DNA of 43,014 nucleotides, taken from Myxococcales bacterium. GTDB taxonomy: Bacteria > Myxococcota_A > Polyangia > Polyangiales > Polyangiaceae. Made by a program: the position numbers and the translations under genes. Shown here piece by piece: positions 27,501 through 32,664 of this stretch (the first letter of the stretch is position 1; each line of letters starts with the position of its first letter). Below the pieces are notes generated by a model. The model saw only the letters and a program-made list of their open reading frames with translations. It was not told where the DNA came from and did no database searches. The stretch lies in contig JANXVA010000119.1 in assembly GCA_025351875.1 (NCBI GenBank), forward strand, positions 1-43,014. Direction: 5' to 3'.

Positions 27501-27785
27501 GCGACCCCGAAGGATCCCACGTCGGCTTACTCGAAGCGCATTCTCCGCATCGACAACGTGGAGTTTCGGATCCAGACCATCGAGTTCTTCGACCGAAAGA
27601 ACACGAAGCTGAAGACGCTCGCCTACGAAGGCTACAAGAAGCTGAACGATCGCTTCTGGCGTGCACAGTCGTGGACCATGAAGAATCACCAGTCGGGAAA
27701 ATCGACGGTGATCAGCTTTTCGTCGATGAAGGTCGGTAACGGCTTCTCCGTGAACGACTTCGCGACCGGCAAGCTCGGCGGCTGA
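24579..27785 (+). CDS. RND/MMPL transporter fused in frame to a LolA-like periplasmic protein
   Basis: 1068 residues. Residues 1-775 form a 12-helix RND exporter of the MMPL/HpnN-like kind: TM1 near 27-47, a large periplasmic loop, helices 2-6 (for example VADGVHIVLA), TM7, a second loop, and helices 8-12 with the likely proton-relay GIIVDDTIHFLTRY. After a linker (HKNPRPTPLHSQGG) residue 794 is a Met starting a new signal-peptide-like segment (KTAFSFILGLFTLAV), and the rest is an outer-membrane lipoprotein-sorting-like (LolA/DUF1329-type) beta domain: DEQWLYLPSAHRTRRIS, FEDLTGND, VEFRIQTIEFFDRKN. These are usually separate genes. A Shine-Dalgarno-like GGCGGAAG precedes the internal ATG at 26958, so a separate product may also be made. 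Confidence 0.9.
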   Translation: MTTTKDTATTTTFERCGRTIGVAVTTHPKKTLLAGLVAFLLVAFGLTTARFSTDYRIFFSKDDPGLAAFEHLESTFTKTDNVLFVVKAREGTIFQADALSALQELTTVGWTLPHATRVDSLTNFQHPEAMGAARDDIVVSALVPGDATTLDAAGLARARAAAASEPLLRGSLLSRDEKTAAVNVTLRLPGKEPREVTESADAARRAVDAARAKHPGLEIRASGMAFMNDAFMQASIRDMAVMMPLMVLVMLIGMVFVMRSKRATLAVAAIIGLSAAASMAVAGWLHYPLTPPAVAAPMIVLTVAVADGVHIVLAALEAMREGKTRSAAIVSSLEKNLEAITYTWLTTIVGFVCLNYSDAPPVTHLANMTCFGVTIAFVYSFTVLPALLVLLRVTAKGQPRREDSRSGAMARVAAFVVKRRLPLLVGTVLVTIVAGVEASRLETNDQFVRYFDKSIPFRRDVDFTMANLSGIYRLEYQVGSDGASGIASPAYLEKLDAFGGWLRAQPEVEHVYSIADVVKRVNQVISGDEPSAYRIPSSREAVSEALFVYEMGLPPGLDLTDRVNVDRSAARLTVTVKDVSSKQMTAFTARSEAWLREHAPKPMWAEATGPVVIFSQLGDRNAKSMVQGDFVSLALISLCMIIVLRSWRLGILSVLPNVIPIVVGYGLWRVCVGQMNIVASVAGSVSLGIIVDDTIHFLTRYKANLAKGLGPEHAMTKTLTAVGPAMLGTSVILVLGFGVLTLSSFQMTSYLGWLSVIIVSIAPLTDLVLAPALVLMFHKNPRPTPLHSQGGSLMKTAFSFILGLFTLAVTVTAATDANARSAEEILSAPTPEAKGQGVAMELAARNAGYKDLGGDVEMTLRDAGGGEAKRRFSIKVLEKPVAGGGDYSLIMFDAPADVKGTAVLSHAKIGDDDEQWLYLPSAHRTRRISSSNKAGAFAGSEFSFEDLTGNDGRKYDWRLTGTEACGSLTCFVVEATPKDPTSAYSKRILRIDNVEFRIQTIEFFDRKNTKLKTLAYEGYKKLNDRFWRAQSWTMKNHQSGKSTVISFSSMKVGNGFSVNDFATGKLGG
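26958..27785 (+). CDS. possible separate LolA-like periplasmic protein from an internal start
   Basis: From the internal ATG at 26958 a 275-residue protein would have a clean Sec signal peptide (about 24 residues, cut near ANA-RS) and the complete lipoprotein-sorting-like domain. GGCGGAAG lies seven bases upstream. It is in frame with, and inside, the RND reading frame with no stop between, so it is an alternative or additional product rather than a distinct gene. Confidence 0.5.
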   Translation: MKTAFSFILGLFTLAVTVTAATDANARSAEEILSAPTPEAKGQGVAMELAARNAGYKDLGGDVEMTLRDAGGGEAKRRFSIKVLEKPVAGGGDYSLIMFDAPADVKGTAVLSHAKIGDDDEQWLYLPSAHRTRRISSSNKAGAFAGSEFSFEDLTGNDGRKYDWRLTGTEACGSLTCFVVEATPKDPTSAYSKRILRIDNVEFRIQTIEFFDRKNTKLKTLAYEGYKKLNDRFWRAQSWTMKNHQSGKSTVISFSSMKVGNGFSVNDFATGKLGG

Positions 27786-27799
27786 TCGACCGCGCGACC

Positions 27800-27817
27800 C
27801 AACGAAGCGTCTCGTTG
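27800..27817 (+). promoter_or_regulatory. hairpin directly before the outer-membrane barrel gene
   Basis: CAACGA-AGCGTC-TCGTTG, a perfect 6-bp stem ending two bases before the ATG at 27820, where a ribosome binding site would normally be. No Shine-Dalgarno is seen. Confidence 0.4.
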
Positions 27818-27819
27818 CC

Positions 27820-29007
27820 ATGCTGTACCGTTTCGTCGTCGTCGCGCTCGTTGCGCTGTTCGGGCTTGGTTGCCTTCCGGCGGTGCAGGCGAGCGGGCTC
27901 GTCGCCGCGGACGGCCGCGTGTTCGCGTCCGACCCGAAGTATCCAGGTCAGGACCGCGGCGACGGCGTCTCGCTCGTCGCCGAGCCCCAGTTCGACATGA
28001 AGAGCGAGAACGGCGCCCACAAGGCGACGCTCCGGCCGTTCTACCGGCTCGATCCGACCGACGAAAAGCGGTCGCACGCGGACGTTCGCGACGCGAGCTA
28101 CCGGCTCTCCGCAGGCCATTTCGAGGCAGGGCTCGGCGCCGGGATCTTCACGTGGGGTGTGCTCGAGTCGCACAAGCCGACCGACGTGATGAACCAGACC
28201 GACTTCGTGGAGGCCACCGACGGCTCTCAGAAGCTCGGGCAGCCGTACGGCTCCGTGGGGTGGGTCGGCGACTCCGCTGCGCTGCGCCTCTACTACCTGC
28301 CCTACTTCCGGGACCGCACGTTCCAGGGCGTCCGCGGGCGGCCGCGGTTCTCTATTCCCGTAGACACCGACTCCCCGATCATCGACGCGCGGCTTCGTCG
28401 CTGGCAGCCGAGCGGGGCGGCGCGCTTCACGCTCAACCTCGGCGACTTCGACCTCGGCGCGGGGCTCTTCACGGGGCTCTCACGGGAGCCGCGCTTCGTC
28501 GCGGAGCTGACCACGGGTTCGATCTCACCCCGCTACGACGTGATGCATCAGGGTTCGGTGGACGCGCAGCTCACGATAGGGGCGCTCGTGCTCAAGGCGG
28601 AGGGCTTCGCGCGTCTGTGGGGTGACTCGCTTCGTGCGTTTGGCGGCGGCGGCGCCGGCGCGGACTACACGCTATTCAAGCTGATTGGCGAGGGGGACCT
28701 CAGCTTCGCCGCGGAGTTTCTCCTCGACACCCGTCCGCTCGAGGCGGCACCGACCTTCTTTCAGCACGACGCGTTCGTGGGGATGCGCATCGCGGCGAAC
28801 GACGCCTCGAGCACCGAGGCGCTGGCCGGAGGGATCGTCGACGCGGTGGATCAGTCGACGTTCGCGCGTGCGGGCGTGAGCCGTCGCTTCGGCGAGCACT
28901 TCCGCGTGTCCTTCGACGTCAACGTCTTCCTCGGCCCGCGCGGCAAGCTCGAGAGCTCGTTCCTGAAGGACGACAACGCCCACGCGCGCATCGCGTATTT
29001 TTTCTGA
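27820..29007 (+). CDS. outer-membrane beta-barrel protein linked to the RND/LolA-like system
   Basis: 395 residues with a signal peptide cut near VQA-SG. The mature part is a chain of amphipathic strands (AALRLYYLPYFRDRTF, AARFTLNLGDFDLGAGLF, SVDAQLTIGALVLKAEGFARLWG, DLSFAAEFLLD, FRVSFDVNVFLGPRG) and ends in the outer-membrane insertion signal AYFF. The text recalls the DUF1302-type barrels that accompany RND exporters and LolA-like proteins in other proteobacteria; I cannot confirm the family. The segment SHKPTDVMNQTDFVE near residue 120 resembles their conserved plug-side motif (SVNPTDVxxxxD). It would be the outer-membrane end of the export path formed by the preceding genes, 34 bp downstream of the RND fusion gene. 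Confidence 0.8.
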   Translation: MLYRFVVVALVALFGLGCLPAVQASGLVAADGRVFASDPKYPGQDRGDGVSLVAEPQFDMKSENGAHKATLRPFYRLDPTDEKRSHADVRDASYRLSAGHFEAGLGAGIFTWGVLESHKPTDVMNQTDFVEATDGSQKLGQPYGSVGWVGDSAALRLYYLPYFRDRTFQGVRGRPRFSIPVDTDSPIIDARLRRWQPSGAARFTLNLGDFDLGAGLFTGLSREPRFVAELTTGSISPRYDVMHQGSVDAQLTIGALVLKAEGFARLWGDSLRAFGGGGAGADYTLFKLIGEGDLSFAAEFLLDTRPLEAAPTFFQHDAFVGMRIAANDASSTEALAGGIVDAVDQSTFARAGVSRRFGEHFRVSFDVNVFLGPRGKLESSFLKDDNAHARIAYFF

Positions 29008-29025
29008 ATCGTTCCGCGAGAGCGC

Positions 29026-30432
29026 TCACCGGAGCGCGAGCAGGAGGCGCGCAGCGGTCTCGAGGTCGCGGGCGCAGCGCACCTCCAGGACTCGCGTACA
29101 CCTGGGTGCGTATCGAGGCATCGCGCTGTCGCCGGTCGCCCATGCCGCGCGAGGCTCCGGGCACAGCCACACGACCGCGCGCGCCCGCGCGCGAATGGCG
29201 TCGAGGACGTCGGCCGCGTCGTCCTGATAGTTGGTTCGACCGTCGCCGAGGATCACCACGGTCGTCTTTCGATCCACATCACGAAGGACACGCTCCTCGA
29301 AGGCTCGGAGCATACGGCCGTAGTTCGAGTTGTGCGTCACGGGGACCACGCCGCCCGCGTACGCCTGCGTGAGCGCCGCAGCGATTGGCTGTTCGTCGAA
29401 GAGGCGCGTCGTCTCGCCGAGCTCGCTGACGAAGACGAACGAGCGCGTCCGGTCGAAGAGCTCTTGCGCGGCGTACGTCAGCTCGAGGAGAAAGCGCGCC
29501 ACGCTGCGCACCGAGTCGCTCACATCACACAGCAGCACGAGGCGCGGCCTGTCCCGGCGACGCGCGCGACGAGCCAGCATGAACGGTACGCCTCCCGTGC
29601 GCATCGCGCGGCGGAGCGTCGTATGCGCGTCGACACGCCCTCTCCGGGCACGCCGGCGCCTCACTCGCTCACCGCCGCGGAGGCGCTGGACGAACGCGCG
29701 CACGGCGCGGCGCACCTCCTCGACCTCAGCATCGTCGAGGTTCGTCAGCGGAGCGCCGAGGAGGTCGTCGCCCCTGGCCGCGTCGGCGTCGCGACGAGCG
29801 AGCGTCGACTGGACGAAGCCGCGCACGTCGTCGGCCGCGCGCTGAACCTCGCGCTTCAGGGCAGCGACGAGCGCATCTGCGCGGGCCTCTCCGAGCGCAT
29901 CGACGAGACGCACGCGAAGGCTCGCGAGCTCGTCCTGCGCGCGCCAGGTACCCACGTGCTCGAGGAGCCGATGCGTGTAGAACCCGGCCTGCAGCGGGCT
30001 CTGCATCGCCTCGAGCATCTGCGCGCTGCCCGCGAGCTGGAGCAGGCGATCGAGCTCGGCTCCGCGATGAATGAGCGCACCCAGCGCGCCGCCGCCCTCG
30101 GGTGACGCCGCCGCGAACGCATCGAGGAGGTCACGGAGGACCTCCACCTCGTCGTCCGTGAATCCGTCGGCGGCGAGGCGCTCCCAGAGCGTCCGCCGCG
30201 GCTCGCGCGAGAAGAAGCCGTCGAAGACGTCGTCGAACCGAGCGCGGTCGCGAGCGCGCTTGACGACGACGGCTGCGATCGCGTCGCGCATGGCATCGCG
30301 CGACTCGAAGCCCACGGCGCGCACGGCGCGCACGGCATCGATGGCCTGCGAAGTCGCGATCGCGAACCCCGCCCGCCGGAGCACCCAGAGGAGCTCGTCG
30401 GTCACACGAAGGGCTGCACGCACGTCCGCCAT
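29026..30432 (-). CDS. CoxE-like von Willebrand factor A domain protein
   Basis: 468 residues, cytoplasmic (no signal peptide). The first half is helical and Arg/Asp-rich; the second half is a VWA domain with the metal-ion-dependent adhesion site DVSDS near residue 300, a conserved Thr in VTHNSNYG and the Asp of TTVVILGDGRTNYQDD. The family name is CoxE-like/VWA-containing, commonly paired with a MoxR-type AAA+ ATPase that uses the VWA protein as substrate adaptor for metal-cofactor insertion or complex assembly. No MoxR gene is in the window, which is unusual. The gene follows the PDZ-thioredoxin gene by 12 bp in the same direction, so they form an operon. Confidence 0.88.
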   Translation of the reverse strand: MADVRAALRVTDELLWVLRRAGFAIATSQAIDAVRAVRAVGFESRDAMRDAIAAVVVKRARDRARFDDVFDGFFSREPRRTLWERLAADGFTDDEVEVLRDLLDAFAAASPEGGGALGALIHRGAELDRLLQLAGSAQMLEAMQSPLQAGFYTHRLLEHVGTWRAQDELASLRVRLVDALGEARADALVAALKREVQRAADDVRGFVQSTLARRDADAARGDDLLGAPLTNLDDAEVEEVRRAVRAFVQRLRGGERVRRRRARRGRVDAHTTLRRAMRTGGVPFMLARRARRRDRPRLVLLCDVSDSVRSVARFLLELTYAAQELFDRTRSFVFVSELGETTRLFDEQPIAAALTQAYAGGVVPVTHNSNYGRMLRAFEERVLRDVDRKTTVVILGDGRTNYQDDAADVLDAIRARARAVVWLCPEPRAAWATGDSAMPRYAPRCTRVLEVRCARDLETAARLLLALR

Positions 30433-30444
30433 GGCGAACGAAGC

Positions 30445-31395
30445 TTAGCGCGGTCGTGGCACGGAAGGCGTCGGCGGAGGCAGCGGTGTCGGGGCCGGCC
30501 CAGCTTCTGCGAGGAGCGACTTCACCGTCGCCTCTAGGCGCGCGTCGCCGCTCGGGTCGTAGCCGATGAACACCTCGCGAACGATGCCCTTCTTGTCGAC
30601 GAGGATCATGGTCGGTAGGGCGCTCACGCCGTGGGCGCGGCTCGTGTCGCCGTCCTTGTCGACGACGACGGGATAGCGCATCTGATGCTTCTCGGCAAAA
30701 ACGGCGGCTCGCTCTGCGTCGTCGGTCGTGATGCCGACGACGGTGAGCCCCTGCGCCCCGAACTTGTCCTTCAACGCGCTGAGCCGCGGCGCGAGCATGC
30801 GGCAGGGGCCACACCACGACGCCCAGAAGTCGAGCAGCACGACTCGACCGCGGAGCTGCGCGATCGACGACGGCGCGGTGCCGAGCGGAGCCACCTTGGT
30901 CCAGGTCGGCGCCGGCGCGCCGACGAGGTCCATCTTCAAGATCTCGTCGCCTGACGGACGCTGCGCGAGCACGACCGTCGCGGTCGTCGCGCTCCCACGA
31001 CGCTCGTACTCGACCGTGACGGTGTCACCGACCTTGTGCTGACCGACGGCGCGCGTGACCTGTGCCGGCGCCGTCGTCTTGGTGCCGTCGACGCTGATGA
31101 TGCGGTCGCCCTGCTTGAGACCAGCCTTCTCGGCAGGCGAGCCACGGACGACACGCTCGACGCTCACGCCGATGTCACTCCCCGCGTCCATCTGGACGCC
31201 GAGCCACGGGGCGGCAGGCAGACCGAGCGGCGCCGCGGGACCAGCGGAGGGCGTAGCGGGCACAGGCGGAAGCGGCGCAGCCGTGACGGGCTCACCGGCG
31301 CGGGCCTCGCGCGTGGCGGACAACGTAGCGAGTCCGAGACCGAGGCCCAAGACGAACGCCCTCGAGGCTATCGACCGGAGGAATGCGCGCGCCAT
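30445..31395 (-). CDS. periplasmic PDZ-thioredoxin fusion (TlpA-like)
   Basis: 316 residues. The N-terminal signal peptide (about residues 1-33, cut near ARA-GE) is followed by a Pro/Ala-rich linker, a PDZ domain (residues ~63-146: WLGVQMD, GSPAEKAGLKQGDRIISVDG) and a TlpA/ResA-type thioredoxin domain (165-300) with active site WCGPC (Cys195, Cys198) and cis-Pro in ALPTM. It ends in a Pro-rich tail. It probably reduces or transfers disulfides in exported proteins (for example for cytochrome c haem attachment), with the PDZ domain choosing the substrate. The ATG at 31395 is chosen because it begins the signal peptide; the open frame upstream is non-coding-like. It is the first gene of the operon with the VWA protein. 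Confidence 0.92.
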   Translation of the reverse strand: MARAFLRSIASRAFVLGLGLGLATLSATREARAGEPVTAAPLPPVPATPSAGPAAPLGLPAAPWLGVQMDAGSDIGVSVERVVRGSPAEKAGLKQGDRIISVDGTKTTAPAQVTRAVGQHKVGDTVTVEYERRGSATTATVVLAQRPSGDEILKMDLVGAPAPTWTKVAPLGTAPSSIAQLRGRVVLLDFWASWCGPCRMLAPRLSALKDKFGAQGLTVVGITTDDAERAAVFAEKHQMRYPVVVDKDGDTSRAHGVSALPTMILVDKKGIVREVFIGYDPSGDARLEATVKSLLAEAGPAPTPLPPPTPSVPRPR

Positions 31396-32015
31396 CTCGA
31401 TAGCTTGACCCACGGCCCGATCGTCATCAGACAAAAAGCGACGTGGCGCCAACTGCGGCTTTCGCCGCGGCAGACGCCACGAACAAGCTCGACCGGTACG
31501 TCCGGTCAATCCACGTCAAGCGAACGCGAAGGAAGTAAGGAGAAGAGAGAAGATTAAGAAGCTGAAGCTATTCGCAGACGCGTTCATCGCCGTTCCTGAA
31601 GGGAGACCCAGGAACGCAAACCTGTTCCGACGCGCGGTCACGGCGTCGCGTCACGAGATGACGGATGACGGCGTGACGGCGTGACCTGAAGAGCAGCCCT
31701 GCACTTCGAGTCGGTCGGTGTCCTGCCCGGACGATCCAGAAGAGGTAAGCGGTAAGGAAAAGAAGAAGGGAAAGAGCTAAGCGCTAAGCGGATGCGGGCA
31801 GTACCCCGCCATGAGCAGTAGCCGTGCCAAATTCGTAAAACGAATCATTCCGTCAGATTGCGCCGTTCGATGAGCTCAGGTGGTCCTCCCGGGGGTGGTC
31901 GCAGGGTCAGCGTGAGGTAGCCGCTGCGCAATATTTTCATAGCTGGCACGACTCTTCCGTCCGTCGGCCGGGAGCTGTCGCAGTCGGGTTATCTGCGCGA
32001 AAGCACATCGATCCG
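31396..32015. other. gene-free stretch with repeats and hairpins
   Basis: About 620 bp without a convincing gene. It holds: two purine-rich tracts (about 31527-31569 and 31735-31790, the latter with repeated TAAGCG units); a short tandem repeat of TGACGGCG-like units at 31659-31686; the same stretch closing a compound hairpin (GGTCACG 31636-31642 with CGTGACC 31680-31686, plus inner CGTCA/TGACG); and a perfect hairpin ATTCGT-AAA-ACGAAT at 31831-31845. The promoter of the PDZ-thioredoxin operon must lie at its left end but I cannot identify it. Confidence 0.6.
31636..31686. repeat. TGACGGCG-type tandem repeat within a compound hairpin
   Basis: Units TGACGGA, TGACGGCG, TGACGGCG and TGACC follow each other at 31659-31686. 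The outer ends pair over 7 bp (GGTCACG/CGTGACC) and an inner stem CGTCA-N5-TGACG fits inside. Confidence 0.6.
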
Positions 32016-32043
32016 TTGACACGTACGCAGGCACAAGTATGGT
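32016..32043 (+). promoter_or_regulatory. promoter of tRNA-Arg(ACG)
   Basis: Consensus TTGACA (32016-32021), 16 bases, TATGGT (32038-32043). Transcription would begin near 32050, 26 nt before the mature tRNA. There is no terminator with a T-run between the tRNA and tadA, so tadA may be read from the same promoter. Confidence 0.75.
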
Positions 32044-32075
32044 GCGCGCCTCCTCGCCGCGACCTTTCGCGGCAT

Positions 32076-32149
32076 GCGCCCGTAGCTCAGCTGGATAGAG
32101 CATTGGTCTACGGAACCAAGGGTCGGAAGTTCGAATCTTCCCGGGCGCG
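32076..32149 (+). tRNA. tRNA-Arg, anticodon ACG
   Basis: A 74-nt cloverleaf: acceptor GCGCCCG/CGGGCGC, D-stem GCTC/GAGC, anticodon stem TTGGT/ACCAA with loop CTACGGA (anticodon ACG), T-stem GGAAG/CTTCC with loop TTCGAAT, discriminator G. CCA is not encoded. A34 of this tRNA is the standard target of TadA, which converts it to inosine so that it reads CGU, CGC and CGA. tadA is the next gene. Confidence 0.96.
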
Positions 32150-32183
32150 CTACTCCTCACCTGGGAATCTTCCCAGGCGCGCT
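32133..32183 (+). repeat. tRNA 3'-end duplication forming a hairpin
   Basis: GAATCTTCCCGGGCGCGCT (32133-32151, the 3' end of the tRNA) recurs as GAATCTTCCCAGGCGCGCT (32165-32183), 18 of 19 bases identical and 32 bp apart. The second copy is preceded by CCTGG so that CCTGGGA-ATCT-TCCCAGG (32160-32177) is a perfect 7-bp hairpin. It may be a leftover of an integration event at the tRNA 3' end or a processing or regulatory structure before tadA. Confidence 0.75.
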
Positions 32184-32198
32184 CCTCGATAGACGACC

Positions 32199-32663
32199 AT
32201 GGATGACGAGCGCTGGATGCGAGTCGCGCTCGACGAGGCGGATGCCGCCGCGTCGAAAGGCGAGGTACCAGTGGGCTGCGCCATCGTCTCGGCGACCGGC
32301 GAGCTGCTCGCGACCGGGCACAACCTCCGCGAGACCGACGAGGACCCCACAGCCCACGCGGAGGTCGTCGCCATCCGAAGCGCCGCGCAGAAGCTCGGCA
32401 CGTGGCGCCTCGAGGGCACGACGCTCTACGTGACGCTCGAGCCCTGCGTGATGTGCGCTGGTGCGATCGTGAACGCGCGCGTCGGGCGCGTCGTGTACGG
32501 CGCGGCCGACCCCAAGGCCGGCGCGTGCCACACTCTCTTCACGATCGGCACGGACACGCGCCTGAATCACCGCTTCCCTAGCGTGAGCGGCGTGCTCGCG
32601 GAGGAGTGTGCAGACCGTCTGCGCCGCTTCTTCGCTGCGCTCCGCGCTCAGGGAAAGAAGTAG
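32199..32663 (+). CDS. tadA: tRNA-specific adenosine deaminase TadA
   Basis: 154 residues, the usual TadA length. Zinc deaminase motifs: HAE (His53, Glu55 as proton shuttle) in PTAHAEVVAIR and PCVMC (Cys83, Cys86) in TLEPCVMCAGAI; the VYGAADPKAGAC region and the helical C-terminus are TadA-specific. It deaminates A34 to inosine in tRNA-Arg(ACG). The start is the ATG at 32199; there is no good Shine-Dalgarno. The gene sits 49 bp behind its own substrate tRNA on the same strand and is probably cotranscribed with it. Its stop is one base from the stop of the convergent glycosyltransferase gene. Confidence 0.96.
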   Translation: MDDERWMRVALDEADAAASKGEVPVGCAIVSATGELLATGHNLRETDEDPTAHAEVVAIRSAAQKLGTWRLEGTTLYVTLEPCVMCAGAIVNARVGRVVYGAADPKAGACHTLFTIGTDTRLNHRFPSVSGVLAEECADRLRRFFAALRAQGKK

Positions 32664-32664
32664 C

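Noticed and set aside
31636..31686. Tandem TGACGGCG repeat as a CRISPR array
   Set aside because: Units are adjacent without spacers and too short; no cas genes are present.
31876..32160. 94-codon minus-strand frame beginning near the tRNA
   Set aside because: Its central part (WFRRPMLYPAELRA) is the well-known false translation of the complement of a tRNA gene.
32133..32183. Second complete tRNA gene after tRNA-Arg
   Set aside because: Only the last 19 bases of the tRNA are repeated; no acceptor 5' strand, D-arm or anticodon arm.
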